This document shows, piece after piece, positions 54,803 through 64,000 of a DNA stretch of 64,000 nucleotides. The translations under genes and the position numbers were made by a program. Location: NCBI GenBank assembly GCA_040357565.1, contig JBDODJ010000044.1. One strand, written 5' to 3'. The DNA comes from Cercozoa sp. M6MM. Taxonomy: Eukaryota; Endomyxa: Ascetosporea. The notes under the pieces were generated by a model, which worked only from the letters and a program-made list of their open reading frames with translations, was not told the DNA's origin and did no database searches. Numbering within the stretch: the stretch's first letter is position 1; each line of letters begins with the position of its first letter.

Positions 54803-56578
54803 TTAGTCGGTAATTTGTCTCTGGGCCAAGTCCGGCGCGTCATCATAGGAATGCAACACGACGTTATCGATGGCGATGCGGCCGTCAGAAAGTAGCCGAG
54901 ATTTGCCCGGAGCGTGGCTGGGCCACTCTGCGAGCGGCGTTGAAGAATGCAAAAAATCCGGGCACTGGATAAACGGCACTGGCCCTTTGTAGTATCTTGT
55001 ACCTCGAATTTGCCGCACGGAAGGCAGTTGCACATGCATAGGCGTGTAGATCTTGGCGGTAGCATGTGCGCTGTACCGCACCTGGTACTTGTTGTTCTTT
55101 CTGATCATGTGCTTCACCAGAAAACATGAGGCATCACGCAAATCGCGCAAGACGGCCGCCTTAACCTGCACGTGCTTGTTGTTGCAGATGCCGGGTGCCC
55201 ACATTTCCAGCGGTCGCAGCTCCGACGCCGATACAATGCTCGGTTGCGCTGCTGCTACTCGTCTTCTTTTCGAAGGAGGCTCCTGGATAAAAACAGTGTC
55301 ACCGAGTGTGAGCTGGGGTCGTAACCAGCAAGCACGTACCTCATACCGATGGCGTCGCCGCTGGTGTGAGGTTAAATAGCCCGTCTCCTGCAGGAGCCGG
55401 TCATGCCTCGACAGTCGCTTGCTCTGCTCGGCCGACAGGAGGCGGCGCGAGGCGGCGTGTGCGTCCTGCGGGCGCCGCGTTCGAAAGACAGTGTCGCCCT
55501 CGAGGAGGTCGAACTCCTCCAGCAGCATATCGACGTCGTCGTCGGCACCGTCGTCGTCGTCGCCGGCGTCGGGAAGCGTGACCCCGTCCTGCCGCGCGGC
55601 CAGACGCAGCAGTCTGCGCAGCAGGACCGCGTCAGCATGGCAGCGCAGCAGCGGCTGGTTCTGCACCGCGCGCAGCAGCGGCAGCGCCGACGGCACGCGC
55701 ATGTCGCGTTTCCGCACCAGCAGACGCGTTTGCGCGGCACTCAGCAGCGAGTCGCAACGCAGCGAAGCGTCCACCTCGCCGTCCGGCATCTGCAGCAGCT
55801 CCAGCAGTCGCGTGCTTGCCCTCAGTGCCTGCCGCTCCACCTGCCGCTTGTGCTGCCACATATACACGTACATATATCTATGGGCATACGGACACAGGCA
55901 CACCTCGCGCAACGAGACTCGGTGCAGGTCCAACAGGAGACTGATCTGCAGTTGCAAGGCACGCACAACGCTCTGGTGCGAGAAGGCACTCCCTGTCGAC
56001 AGGGCAATGTGGATTGCAAGCACCCCCACCTCGTATCCTCTCCCCCCTCTTGGAAGATACGGAAGACATAGAAGACATGACAAGTAAAGCCTACGGTTGA
56101 CTCGGTTCGCCTTCTCGGCCAATGCGACGGCACGGGCCATGTGCTGCAACGCGTCCTCGACGCTGCCCATGCTGCGGTAGACCAGGCCGAGGTTGACGTG
56201 ACAGTCCGCGCGGAGGGACGTCGGCAGCGTCTGCGCCAGTGCGAGTGCGCGCGCAAAGTAGTTGCGCGCGTGCCGCAGGTACCGGCGGCGCGACAGCTCC
56301 TCGCGTGCCAGGTCGGCGCGGCACAGGGAGACACGACCCATGCTCATCTCGATGTTGAAGCGGTTGCTAGCCACCTTGCCTCGGGTTAGGTCACCTCTCT
56401 GGGTGTGGGTTAGAGGGGGTAGGGTGAGATACATCAAAGGACAAAAGAGGTGTGGAACAACGCACGAAGCGAACGACGATCTGCTCCGCCTTGCGGAAGG
56501 CAGCGTCGGCCTGTGCCACCTGGCCTGCGTCCAGTGCGGCGTTGCCTAATGGTCACATACACACGCACACACACGCGT

Positions 56579-56627
<49 letters not shown>

Positions 56628-56637
56628 NNNNNNNNNN

Positions 56638-56685
<48 letters not shown>

Positions 56686-58299
56686 GGTACCGAGCTCGAT
56701 GTGCGCATCCAGCAGTCGCTGCTTGGTGAGTTCCAGCTGTCGCTCAGCCTTGACCAGCGCCGGCACCGAGGTGTTTACGCGAGACGTGTGTCGCAGTCGC
56801 TGCAGTCGCTGCTGCAGCAGCTGGAAACGATACGCTGTGCGCTGGCACAGCACGCGGCGGAAGTGCAGCGCGCGCGTCGTGTCGCCCCTCTCGTGCAGCG
56901 CGTTGGCAAGCTGCCACAGCTGCTCGTGCATGTGCGTGTCGCTGTACCGTCCGCCGCGCTGCTCGAGTGCGTGTCGCACGAGGCGCGTCAGTTCGCGCAC
57001 ACGCGTGTCGGGATCGCTATCGAACCGATCGTCCTCTCTGTAGTTCTGCAGGGTGTCATTGCTGCGGCTGCTGTTGCTATTGCCACCATGGTCGACATCC
57101 AGTGTCACAAAGTCCGGCAGCACCTCCTCCTGCAGGAGCGACCGGAGCATGGTGGCCTCGCCGTCGGCCTCCTCGGGCGTCTCGTTTTCGTCGAGGCCCG
57201 GCTCGGCCGAGTCATCGTCGTCGAACTCGCCGTCCACCTCGAGATCCATGCCATAGGTGCGACCCGAACGATTGAGCGTCTCGTGCGCCGACTCCTCTCG
57301 CTGAACGACTGGGACAGCGACCGCCGTCTTCCGCGCGGACACTGCCGATCGGCGGACAAAGCCGTCGTCGCTGTCGCTGTCGCTCTCACTCTCACTGTCG
57401 CTACTGGCGGCCGTATGTGTTTGCTACATGCAAGCTTGCATATAAATATATATATATATATATAGATGTATATACAGATAGAGTACAGGCTGTGACTCGG
57501 GCGAGATCTGCGAGTAGAAGCGACTAAAGTCGGGACAAATGTCGCTCACGAGAGAGTTCCAGTCCCTGTCGTCGGCACTCTCGTCGACAATGTCGACGCT
57601 GCGCCTGGTGCTGCCGCTATGATTGCTGCCGCTGTTGCTGCTGCTGCAGCAACTGGTGCTGCTGCTGAGCTCCATGGGCGGAGCACCCACGCCTGCAACA
57701 CACACGAGTAAGGTGAGGCAAAGTACACAAGACACACCAGCATACCTTGATCCTCGATATCATCAATGTGTTCCGACCACTGCCAGAGGTACAGAGTGCC
57801 GTAGTCGACACAGCGCAGAGGAGGGTCACTGTCACCGGTGTCGCCACTGGCGGCAAGTGTTGTTGCGAGTGCTTCGTCCAGGGCAGCGATCACATCAGCG
57901 TCCGACTCGTCATCATCGTCGTCGTCACCGTGACTGTGACTGGTAGCCTGCTCGCGCGTCAGCCGCAGCAGCTGCCGCACGAAGCTTAGCACGCGCGGCT
58001 CCGGTGACTGCTGCAGCGTGAAGTACGCCAGCATCGTGCGCGCCGTGGCTTGCAGCCGCCACTGCGCCGGCAACTGCTGCAGCAGCTCGTCTACCCGGCG
58101 CAATCTCCTGCTCGCACACAGGTACAGCACAAAGACCAGGGATACAAGACCACACACGTACATGTGTCCCATCCTACCTGCAAGCAGCGAGGTGCAGTCC
58201 TGCCACGGCGAGCCACTGCGCCTCCATGAATAAGGCTCGTGCACGGGCGAGCGACGACATCTGCTGCCAGGCCGTGCGCTTGCTAAACTCAACATCAAA

Positions 58300-58343
<44 letters not shown>

Positions 58344-59616
58344 ACACAGGGTGTGTGGGTGTAGGTGTGGGGAGGGGGTACAGCAGGTGCTTGGTGACGG
58401 CGTCACGCAGGTGACGCAGCAGACACCGCGGCAACAAAGCACGGTGTCGCAGCGAGTGCATGGCCTCTTCCAACACGTGATACAGTCGACGACTCGCATC
58501 GTCGGGACCTAGGTATATTGAGACCTGAAACCCTAACTACAAGAACACAGTCACGCACACTAGGTAGACCCTCCTGCCCTCCCCCATGTTACCTGTCTGA
58601 CCGGAAACGGCAGCAGTGATTCGCTGCAGCCACTGAGCGCACGGTATCGTCACGTGCTTCATCAACAACTTGGCACATGTCTACACCCACTCAACTCAGC
58701 ATCACTGGACCCCAGAGCACACACAGAGGGGGACCAGTGGACACCTTGATCTCGTCACGTGACTGGTGCAACAGACGGTGACACGTGGCCGGCAGCACCG
58801 TCAGCAGTCGATCCCACTGCGCCAGCAGACGACGCGCCGTGTCACGAAAGTCGGCGCACGCGGCGTGCAGTTGCCACAGCAGTGTCTGCACCTGCGCCTG
58901 CCGGATCTGCTTGACCTGCATGGCACCGGTTGCGTATAGCGACAGAGCACAGAGGAGAACAAGGTGAGTGGCGTACATAATCTGGAAGACTGCTGGGTGG
59001 CGCGTTCTCCATGAGCATTCGGAGTCGGTTGTACAAGGAGGTGTAGGTCCTCACTGCGTCGTGTGTGACCTAGTCCATGCAAGGACAAAATAAAACAGAG
59101 GCCAGCAGAGCGGTCTCTGGGCTTAGACTACCTGACCGGGAGTGTGAGAGTACACGAGAGCAACGAGACGCTTCAGCAGCAATTGCAACACAGCCTCGTG
59201 CGACAGTGCGAGCGACGTGATGCCGAGTGACTTCTCGGTCGGTCGCGGGAACAGCTGTTGCACGGCAGCGTCTGTGCTGACCAACGCCGAGTGGTAGTCG
59301 CACAGAAAGTCAATGTGCACTTGCAACTCGCCCACTGCAACCTGCGCAGACAGCAAAGTCAGGGCAGGGGAAGTCCCAGGCCAGCAAGTACCCTCGAAAC
59401 CAGTTCGTTGCGTGCGCCATCCTCGTGCACAACGCACATCTCGATCAGCGCGTCGGCGGTGAGATCGTCCTGGCACAACAACGCGTCGACGTTGCCGACC
59501 TCGGCGAGTTCCTGCCGCTTGCGCCGCACCCTGCGTCGCGCCTCGGTCTCGCAGTGTCGCACCTGCTCGTCCAACAGAAGGGACAGCTGCTTGTCTTTCC
59601 TGCCCTTGTGTGTGCA

Positions 59617-59648
<32 letters not shown>

Positions 59649-60338
59649 TCAGGTAGCAATATAGTTGATTATATTACATATATATATATATATGTATATG
59701 AGTTGTATGTCGGTACACGCGCAGGGCCAGACGGCGAGCGCGATCGAGTGCGTCCTGAGCGGCACTGAGGAGCTGCAACTGCTCATCCGACAGACAGCGC
59801 GTCGGCATCTCTCGCTGCTCTCACGCAAAGTAGGAAGATATAGAGAGAGCTGGGGCTATATAAAACAGGCACATCTTCGTAGACAGCTTCGGTACAAAGT
59901 GCTCAACGTCAGACTCCAGAAGCTGCGACAGCGAGGAGGAGTGCAGGACGGCATCGACACCCTCGGTGTCCAGTTGCTGGTACAGTGTAGCCAGTCTGAT
60001 CTACACACACACACACACACACACCATACGCACACACAGTACACACACACGCGCGCGCACAGAAGCGTTTCGTCTGGTCGAGTCTTTAAGTCTACCTGAG
60101 CTTGGTTGTACAGAGCTCGCACGTGCTCGGCCGTGTCGCTGGCGGCGGCTGCTGCCACGGCTACAGTGCCCACCGCCAGCCTGTCACATACACTAACACT
60201 ACAGGCACACACGACGTACACAGAGCGAGAGACACACGTAGTTTCCATGTCGGCGTTGGTTTGCATTCGCAGCACCACGACAAAGCGCAGCACCATAGCC
60301 AGCAAGAACTTTTGCTTTTTGGGCCATTTCTGCCTGTT

Positions 60339-60391
<53 letters not shown>

Positions 60392-60673
60392 TCCACAAAC
60401 ACATACACAAACACATACACAAACACATACACAAACACACACACAAACACATACACACATACACATACATGCATATGTATAGATGACATAGCGACACCAG
60501 CCTTACCAGAACTGCTCGTTGCCAACTCTTGCCGACATTGTGTCGATGTCGAGCTGTTCCTCGAGTTTTCGCAGCAGCAGCTCATTGGACTCGTCGTCCT
60601 TCTCGTGGTCCTCCTTGGAGAAGGACCGCCGCGCATGCAGCACGGCATGCAGCAGCTCCTGCGCCGCTATCAT
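54803..60673 (-). CDS. Large helical protein with TPR-like repeats, unknown
   Basis: The start at 60673 gives MIAAQELLHAVLHARRSFSK and long helical exons (KLEEQLDIDTMSARVGNEQF, CRSDEQLQLLSAAQDALDRA-type frames, ELQVHIDFLCDYHSALVSTD, LLWQLHAACADFRDTARRLL, MKHVTIPCAQWLQRITAAV). The centre is acidic and Ser-rich (DSESESDSDSDDGFVRR, EPGLDENETPEEADGEA). From 57.0 kb downwards there are TPR-type repeats: QLWQLANALHERGDTTRALH, YLRHARNYFARALALAQTLP, HVNLGLVYRSMGSVEDALQH. The C-terminal exons are basic and end SYDDAPDLAQRQITD at 54803. The TPR resemblance (G-Y-A-F spacing) points to a protein-interaction scaffold. I do not recognise the family, and the span could hold two genes, with a boundary near 57.4-57.8 kb where a (TA)n-containing intron joins a Ser-rich exon. 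A 10-N gap lies at 56628-56637. Confidence 0.55.
56579..56684. repeat. (CA)n microsatellite with 10-N gap
   Basis: A CA tract, (TG)n in the sense direction of the surrounding minus-strand gene, with N at 56628-56637; it fills one intron. Confidence 0.95.
60340..60465. repeat. (CA)n followed by (AAACACATACAC)n
   Basis: A CA tract to about 60384, then about five copies of a 12-base unit containing AAACACATACAC, inside an early intron of the helical/TPR gene. Confidence 0.9.
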
Positions 60674-60950
60674 GCCGTTCACACTAACTTCAATCTAATA
60701 AAGTGCCTGCTTTTCGACATTCGGCCCCCAATTTGTTGTTTTGGCGCCGAAAAACACTTGTTGTTTAAGGATGCGTTCGTTTGGGGTTGATGCTGCTGCA
60801 AGGCAAGCTGCCACATCTGCGGCTGTTCACGGCGGAGTGTAAGTTGGATGCAGAACGTGGCTCGACGAAGGTACGATTTTGCGCGCTCCTCAGTGTTTCT
60901 GGCTTCCACAACACCCGACTTGGTATTTCGTATTTTGCCTGCTTCGTACC
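60674..60950. promoter_or_regulatory. Bidirectional promoter region between helical/TPR and E2-like genes
   Basis: 277 bases between the two chosen starts. A plus-strand frame at about 60772-60870 (MLLQGKLPHLRLFTAEC) might be an extra first exon of the E2-like gene, but it would not add a lipoyl domain. Confidence 0.35.
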
Positions 60951-61877
60951 ATGCGCAGCGCCCGAGCCAGCGCGCGCGCCTTCGGTGCCTCCACCACTGG
61001 TGACGTGTGGATGCTGCCAGGTGCGCGCCGCATCGTCATGGAGCAGGTGTTTTGGTGTCTGCCCCCCTCCGACCTTCTATGGGACATGTGTTTCACAGGG
61101 TCTAGATCCGAGCAGCATCACCGGAACTGGAAGACGCGGCCTTGTCCTGAAGAGCGACGTGATTCTCGCGCTGGAAGCAGGTTCGGCCAAGCCAATGCCC
61201 GCTGTGTCGAAGCAGGAGGAAAGCACCAAACAGTTCATCACTCCGACCACCGGCCTGAGAGGGGTGCGCTTTTCTGGACCTACGGGGGGCAAATTTCTCT
61301 GGCAGGAATTAAAAACCTTTCTCACAGCGTCGTTCAAACGGTGGTGGTTTTCGAGACCGCAAGGTGTCGGCCGAGCATGTCGAGGCCGCTCGTCGTCTCG
61401 TGTCGCTCAAGCAGGCGATGCCGCACGCCTACTGCACGGCCTCGGTCGACGTGTCGTCGCTGCCTACGGACACGGACTTTGCCTCGCTCGTGCGTCGTGC
61501 CACGGCTGCCGCCGTACTCGAATTCGACGCGCTGGAAGGCCAGGTATACACACACGCGTGCATACACACACGCCTGCGTGCGCGCGTATGTGCTGGTTGA
61601 ATACCTTGTGTGTCCTTTGTGTCCTGTGCAGAAGGTGCTAGTGCGCGACGATCTGACGCAGGTATCGGCGCTGCCATCGCTGGGCGATGCCGATGCCGCC
61701 ATCGTGTGCGTCGGTGGTGTGCGTCCGCACGGGGAGCGGCGCACACTGTCGCTGCAGGTCATCAGCGACGCGAGGTGCCTCCAAGAGCACGAAAGCGCGA
61801 GTTTCGTGCAGCTTCTCGCTCGACACGTTGAGTTCGCCAACGTCGCCGCTACTGCGACTGCGACCGGCTCCATGTAG
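60951..61877 (+). CDS. Lipoyl-less, catalytically degenerate 2-oxoacid dehydrogenase E2-like protein (E3BP-like)
   Basis: The chosen start gives MRSARASARAFGASTTGDVW, an Arg/Ala/Ser-rich mitochondrial-type presequence. It is followed by a peripheral subunit-binding domain (LPGARRIVMEQ joined to GLDPSSITGTGRRGLVLKSD and VILALEAG), which docks E3 dihydrolipoamide dehydrogenase. After a linker comes the start of an E2 inner-core fold (SAEHVEAARRLVSLKQAMPH then AYCTASVDVSSL) and a C-terminal part (VLVRDDLTQVSALPSLGDAD, HGERRTLSLQVISDARCLQE) ending ATATATGSM at 61877. The E2 catalytic motif HxxxDG is not seen: the aligned place reads ARCLQE. No lipoyl domain (DKA motif) is present. Together this resembles protein X/E3BP (PDHX), which anchors E3 in the pyruvate dehydrogenase complex without acetyltransferase activity. 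An upstream exon cannot be excluded. Confidence 0.7.
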   Translation: MRSARASARAFGASTTGDVWMLPGARRIVMEQVFWCLPPSDLLWDMCFTGSRSEQHHRNWKTRPCPEERRDSRAGSRFGQANARCVEAGGKHQTVHHSDHRPERGALFWTYGGQISLAGIKNLSHSVVQTVVVFETARCRPSMSRPLVVSCRSSRRCRTPTARPRSTCRRCLRTRTLPRSCVVPRLPPYSNSTRWKARYTHTRAYTHACVRAYVLVEYLVCPLCPVQKVLVRDDLTQVSALPSLGDADAAIVCVGGVRPHGERRTLSLQVISDARCLQEHESASFVQLLARHVEFANVAATATATGSM

Positions 61878-62160
61878 TAGAAAGACCTTGCCTTTCGATC
61901 GCTCGACCCGACCAGACTCGACTTTGTTCTGTTGAGTTAACGTTCGCTTTTCTCAACGCAACTGAAGCGCTCGGCTGGCGGAGCGATAATAATACACTGG
62001 GCTACGCTACGCACTAGCGAACGTAACAAATTTTAACTGATCCATGCATCGGATCACGTCAACTGTCGTGTGTATGTTGTCGAGTATGCACGGATGATGT
62101 GGTCAGGTCAATTGCAACCATCAGCGCTGGCAGCTAGCTCGTCTCGACCACCGCGACCCC
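61878..62160. other. Convergent intergenic region
   Basis: 283 bases between the E2-like stop and the kinesin stop; nothing recognised except a short palindrome GATCCATGCATCGGATC near 62040. Confidence 0.5.
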
Positions 62161-63954
62161 TCAAAGACCCATGGCAGAAATAGCGCGACCAAAGAAGGAG
62201 CGGCCGTGGCCAGGCCGCTTTCCCTTGGCCGTCCCGTGCGGCGCAGGAGTGGGAGGTGCCATCGCCTTGTTGGCAGTGCTTTTGTCGTTCTCGGCTCTGA
62301 CCGGAGCTTTCGAGGCGTCGCTGTCTGCGTGTGCCAACGTCTGAATTTGTGCCGGAACCGGCGACAGAAATTGCGACTGCTTTCGCCGCGCTTGCTGCGG
62401 ATGCGACTTCGACTGCTGCGGCTGCGACTTCGACTGTTGAGAGCGGCGGAACCGTCGGCGCACAGGTGTCGTCCGCGCAGGAGTTGCTCTCGCGGGCATT
62501 GCTCTCGCAGTTGTCGTTGCCTTGGTGCGGCCCTTGCTGCCGGCGTTGTTGGAAACCGCAGTCCTGACGCTGCTGCTATTGGAGGCACTCGCAGTGCTGC
62601 CTGGCACAGCAGCTACGGGCACAGGTACACGGCCTGCCTTCGACGACACGCTGTTTCGGCGTGCCTGAGACGAACAAAGGCATATGACACACGCGTGACA
62701 CACGCGTGACACACGCGTGACACACACACACACACACCTTCCGCGCAGATGACGCCGGCACCGGCATCGGCACTTTCGGAACAACGCTTCGTCGGCGTGG
62801 CGTCTGTGTTTGACATACCATACATACACGCACATATACATACCATGTTTTGGAACAACACACGAGTGTGCAGGCGTACCTTGGGTGTCGTCGGCTCGAA
62901 CGTGTATCGCCGTTTGGTGCTTCCGGTGTGCACCTTTGTCAGCAAGGAGGCAAAGATTAGCGTGTTGAGTGACTCCTGTCGAATACAGAACAGACAATGG
63001 ATACGTGACACAAATGAAAAGGGGCGAAAGAGGACACCAACTACCTTTTTATCAGTCTCGAGAGGCGACAGCGTGATGAAGAAGGCAGTCTTGGCGCCGC
63101 CTCCCAGCGAGTTTTTCAGCAGCCAGGTGAGCGCACTGTCGCGGTAGGGTACGTGGGCCGTGCTGTCGCTGCCACCACTAGTATTGGCCACCTTCTGTAC
63201 CACCGCGGACAAGGCACTCAGCGATTTCTGTGTGTTGGAGTCACGAGGCACGGTATTTTGTGGGTATCTAGACCCTTGACTACACACGAAAAAGAAGTAC
63301 GTTAATATGCACGGCCTCTTTCTTGGTGTCACCGGTCGCTTGCGAACGGTTGATTCGCTCCGAGCCTGCCCTGCTAGTATGCACAAAGTGATACATTTTA
63401 CACACACAGGTCACTCACTGCCCAATTAATAAAACGACAGGGGTACAGGTCAACCATCGCCAGTGTGCTCTGTCTTCGCTCAGTTCCCTATACACAGTGT
63501 ACTGGTGCAAGTGCAAACATGTGCCACAACGTCTATGCGTGTTGGGTACCCTGGAGGCACGCAAGCGCAGCAGAAACACGGCATGCGAGCGCGAAGACTC
63601 TGCGTTCTGCTTCGTCGATGCTGTCGCTCGCTTTGCCTGCGCACGTGCAACAAATACAATCTACAAAAGGACGATTTTGTCATGAGTTAGTACCATGGCA
63701 TCGCTAAGAATATCGGTGGCCTGTGAGAGCGAGCTTACAGCGAGAGTCTTGGCACCCTGCACGACCGTGTCGTTGGCCAGGTGCCTATTGAAACAACCGG
63801 TATACCAGACGGAGGACACCCGGGAAGGTAGGGTACCGAATCTGCAGCTGATCGGACGGCGTGGTAGGGCACAGCAGGTCACGCAGTTTGTCGTTGTGCA
63901 CTTCAAGAAACGAAGCACTACAGCAACAAGTAAATATACATTATATGCATATCC

Positions 63955-64000
<46 letters not shown>
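62161..64000 (-). CDS. Kinesin motor protein, N-terminal part missing at right edge
   Basis: The second half of a kinesin motor domain is readable: SFLEVHNDKLRDLLCPTTPS near 63870, switch 1 NAESSRSHAVFLLRL near 63580, switch 2 LAMVDL joined to AGSERINRSQATGD near 63460-63370, KSLSALSAVVQKVA near 63210, HVPYRDSALTWLLKNSLGG near 63130 and SLNTLIFASLLTKVH near 62960. These are the standard ATP-dependent microtubule-motor motifs. After the motor there is no long coiled coil but a low-complexity basic tail rich in Ser, Pro, Ala, Gln and Lys/Arg (RRRFRRSQQSKSQPQQSK), ending HGRSFFGRAISAMGL with stop at 62161. The P-loop and the start lie beyond the window. The subfamily cannot be given. Confidence 0.88.
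63955..64000. repeat. (TA)n/(TG)n tract at right edge
   Basis: A TA run followed by TG to the end of the window, on the plus strand inside the kinesin gene. It is (CA)n/(TA)n in sense, an exception to the usual orientation. Confidence 0.9.

Noticed and set aside
55403..56071. Long plus-strand frames antisense to the helical/TPR gene
   Set aside because: They mirror the GC-rich minus-strand exons; the minus frame has TPR-type periodicity and proper splice sites, and the plus frames have neither.

Overview
This window is nuclear DNA from an intron-rich microbial eukaryote. Nearly every recognisable protein is split by many short introns, mostly about 40-100 nt. Genes sit a few hundred bases apart on both strands. 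The gene content is plainly eukaryotic: eIF5, TFIIF beta, ASF1, cleavage factor Im25, an Eco1-type acetyltransferase, an AP-4-like mu adaptin, a Rab1-type GTPase and a kinesin. The lineage cannot be fixed from the sequence alone. A bacterial-type double GTPase (Der/EngA) suggests a mitochondrial or plastid role, and no ribosomal RNA, tRNA or transposase gene was seen. Two traits stand out: donor sites very often begin GTAC rather than GTAAGT, and introns are full of (TG)n tracts, usually in the sense direction. Nine of the ten runs of N touch such tracts on at least one side.

Layout from the left: Der/EngA GTPase (minus, cut by the left edge); a small Pex11-like membrane protein (minus) divergent from a small protein with a GPI-signal-like tail (plus); a very long multi-exon protein of probable extracellular type (plus, 5.9-12.3 kb) meeting tail to tail a secreted PA14-like protein (minus, 12.3-17.1 kb); a nuclear-looking coiled-coil protein (plus); cytochrome b561, Rab1-like and TFIIF beta (all minus); eIF5 and a multi-pass membrane protein (plus); ASF1 (minus); a doubtful small gene (plus); CFIm25/NUDT21 (plus); ESCO/Eco1 and a Sec14-like CRAL-TRIO/GOLD protein (minus); AP-4-like mu (plus); F-BAR-like RhoGAP (minus); a DPP5-type S9 peptidase and a HAD phosphatase (plus); a large helical/TPR protein (minus); a lipoyl-less E2-like protein (plus); and a kinesin motor (minus, cut by the right edge).

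There is no operon-like functional grouping. Adjacent genes serve unrelated housekeeping roles in transcription and chromatin (TFIIF beta, ASF1, ESCO), RNA 3' processing, translation initiation, membrane traffic (Rab1, AP-4, Sec14-like), cytoskeleton (RhoGAP, kinesin) and mitochondrial metabolism. Divergent pairs share intergenic stretches of about 200-400 bp (for example TFIIF beta/eIF5, Sec14-like/AP-4 mu, RhoGAP/DPP5, helical-TPR/E2-like) that must hold both promoters. The least explained parts are the two large extracellular proteins, the multi-pass membrane protein, the 54.8-60.7 kb protein, and a short dispersed repeat present in inverted copies at 43.5 and 51.1 kb. All exon structures were read by eye, so CDS coordinates give the outer span from start to stop and include introns.
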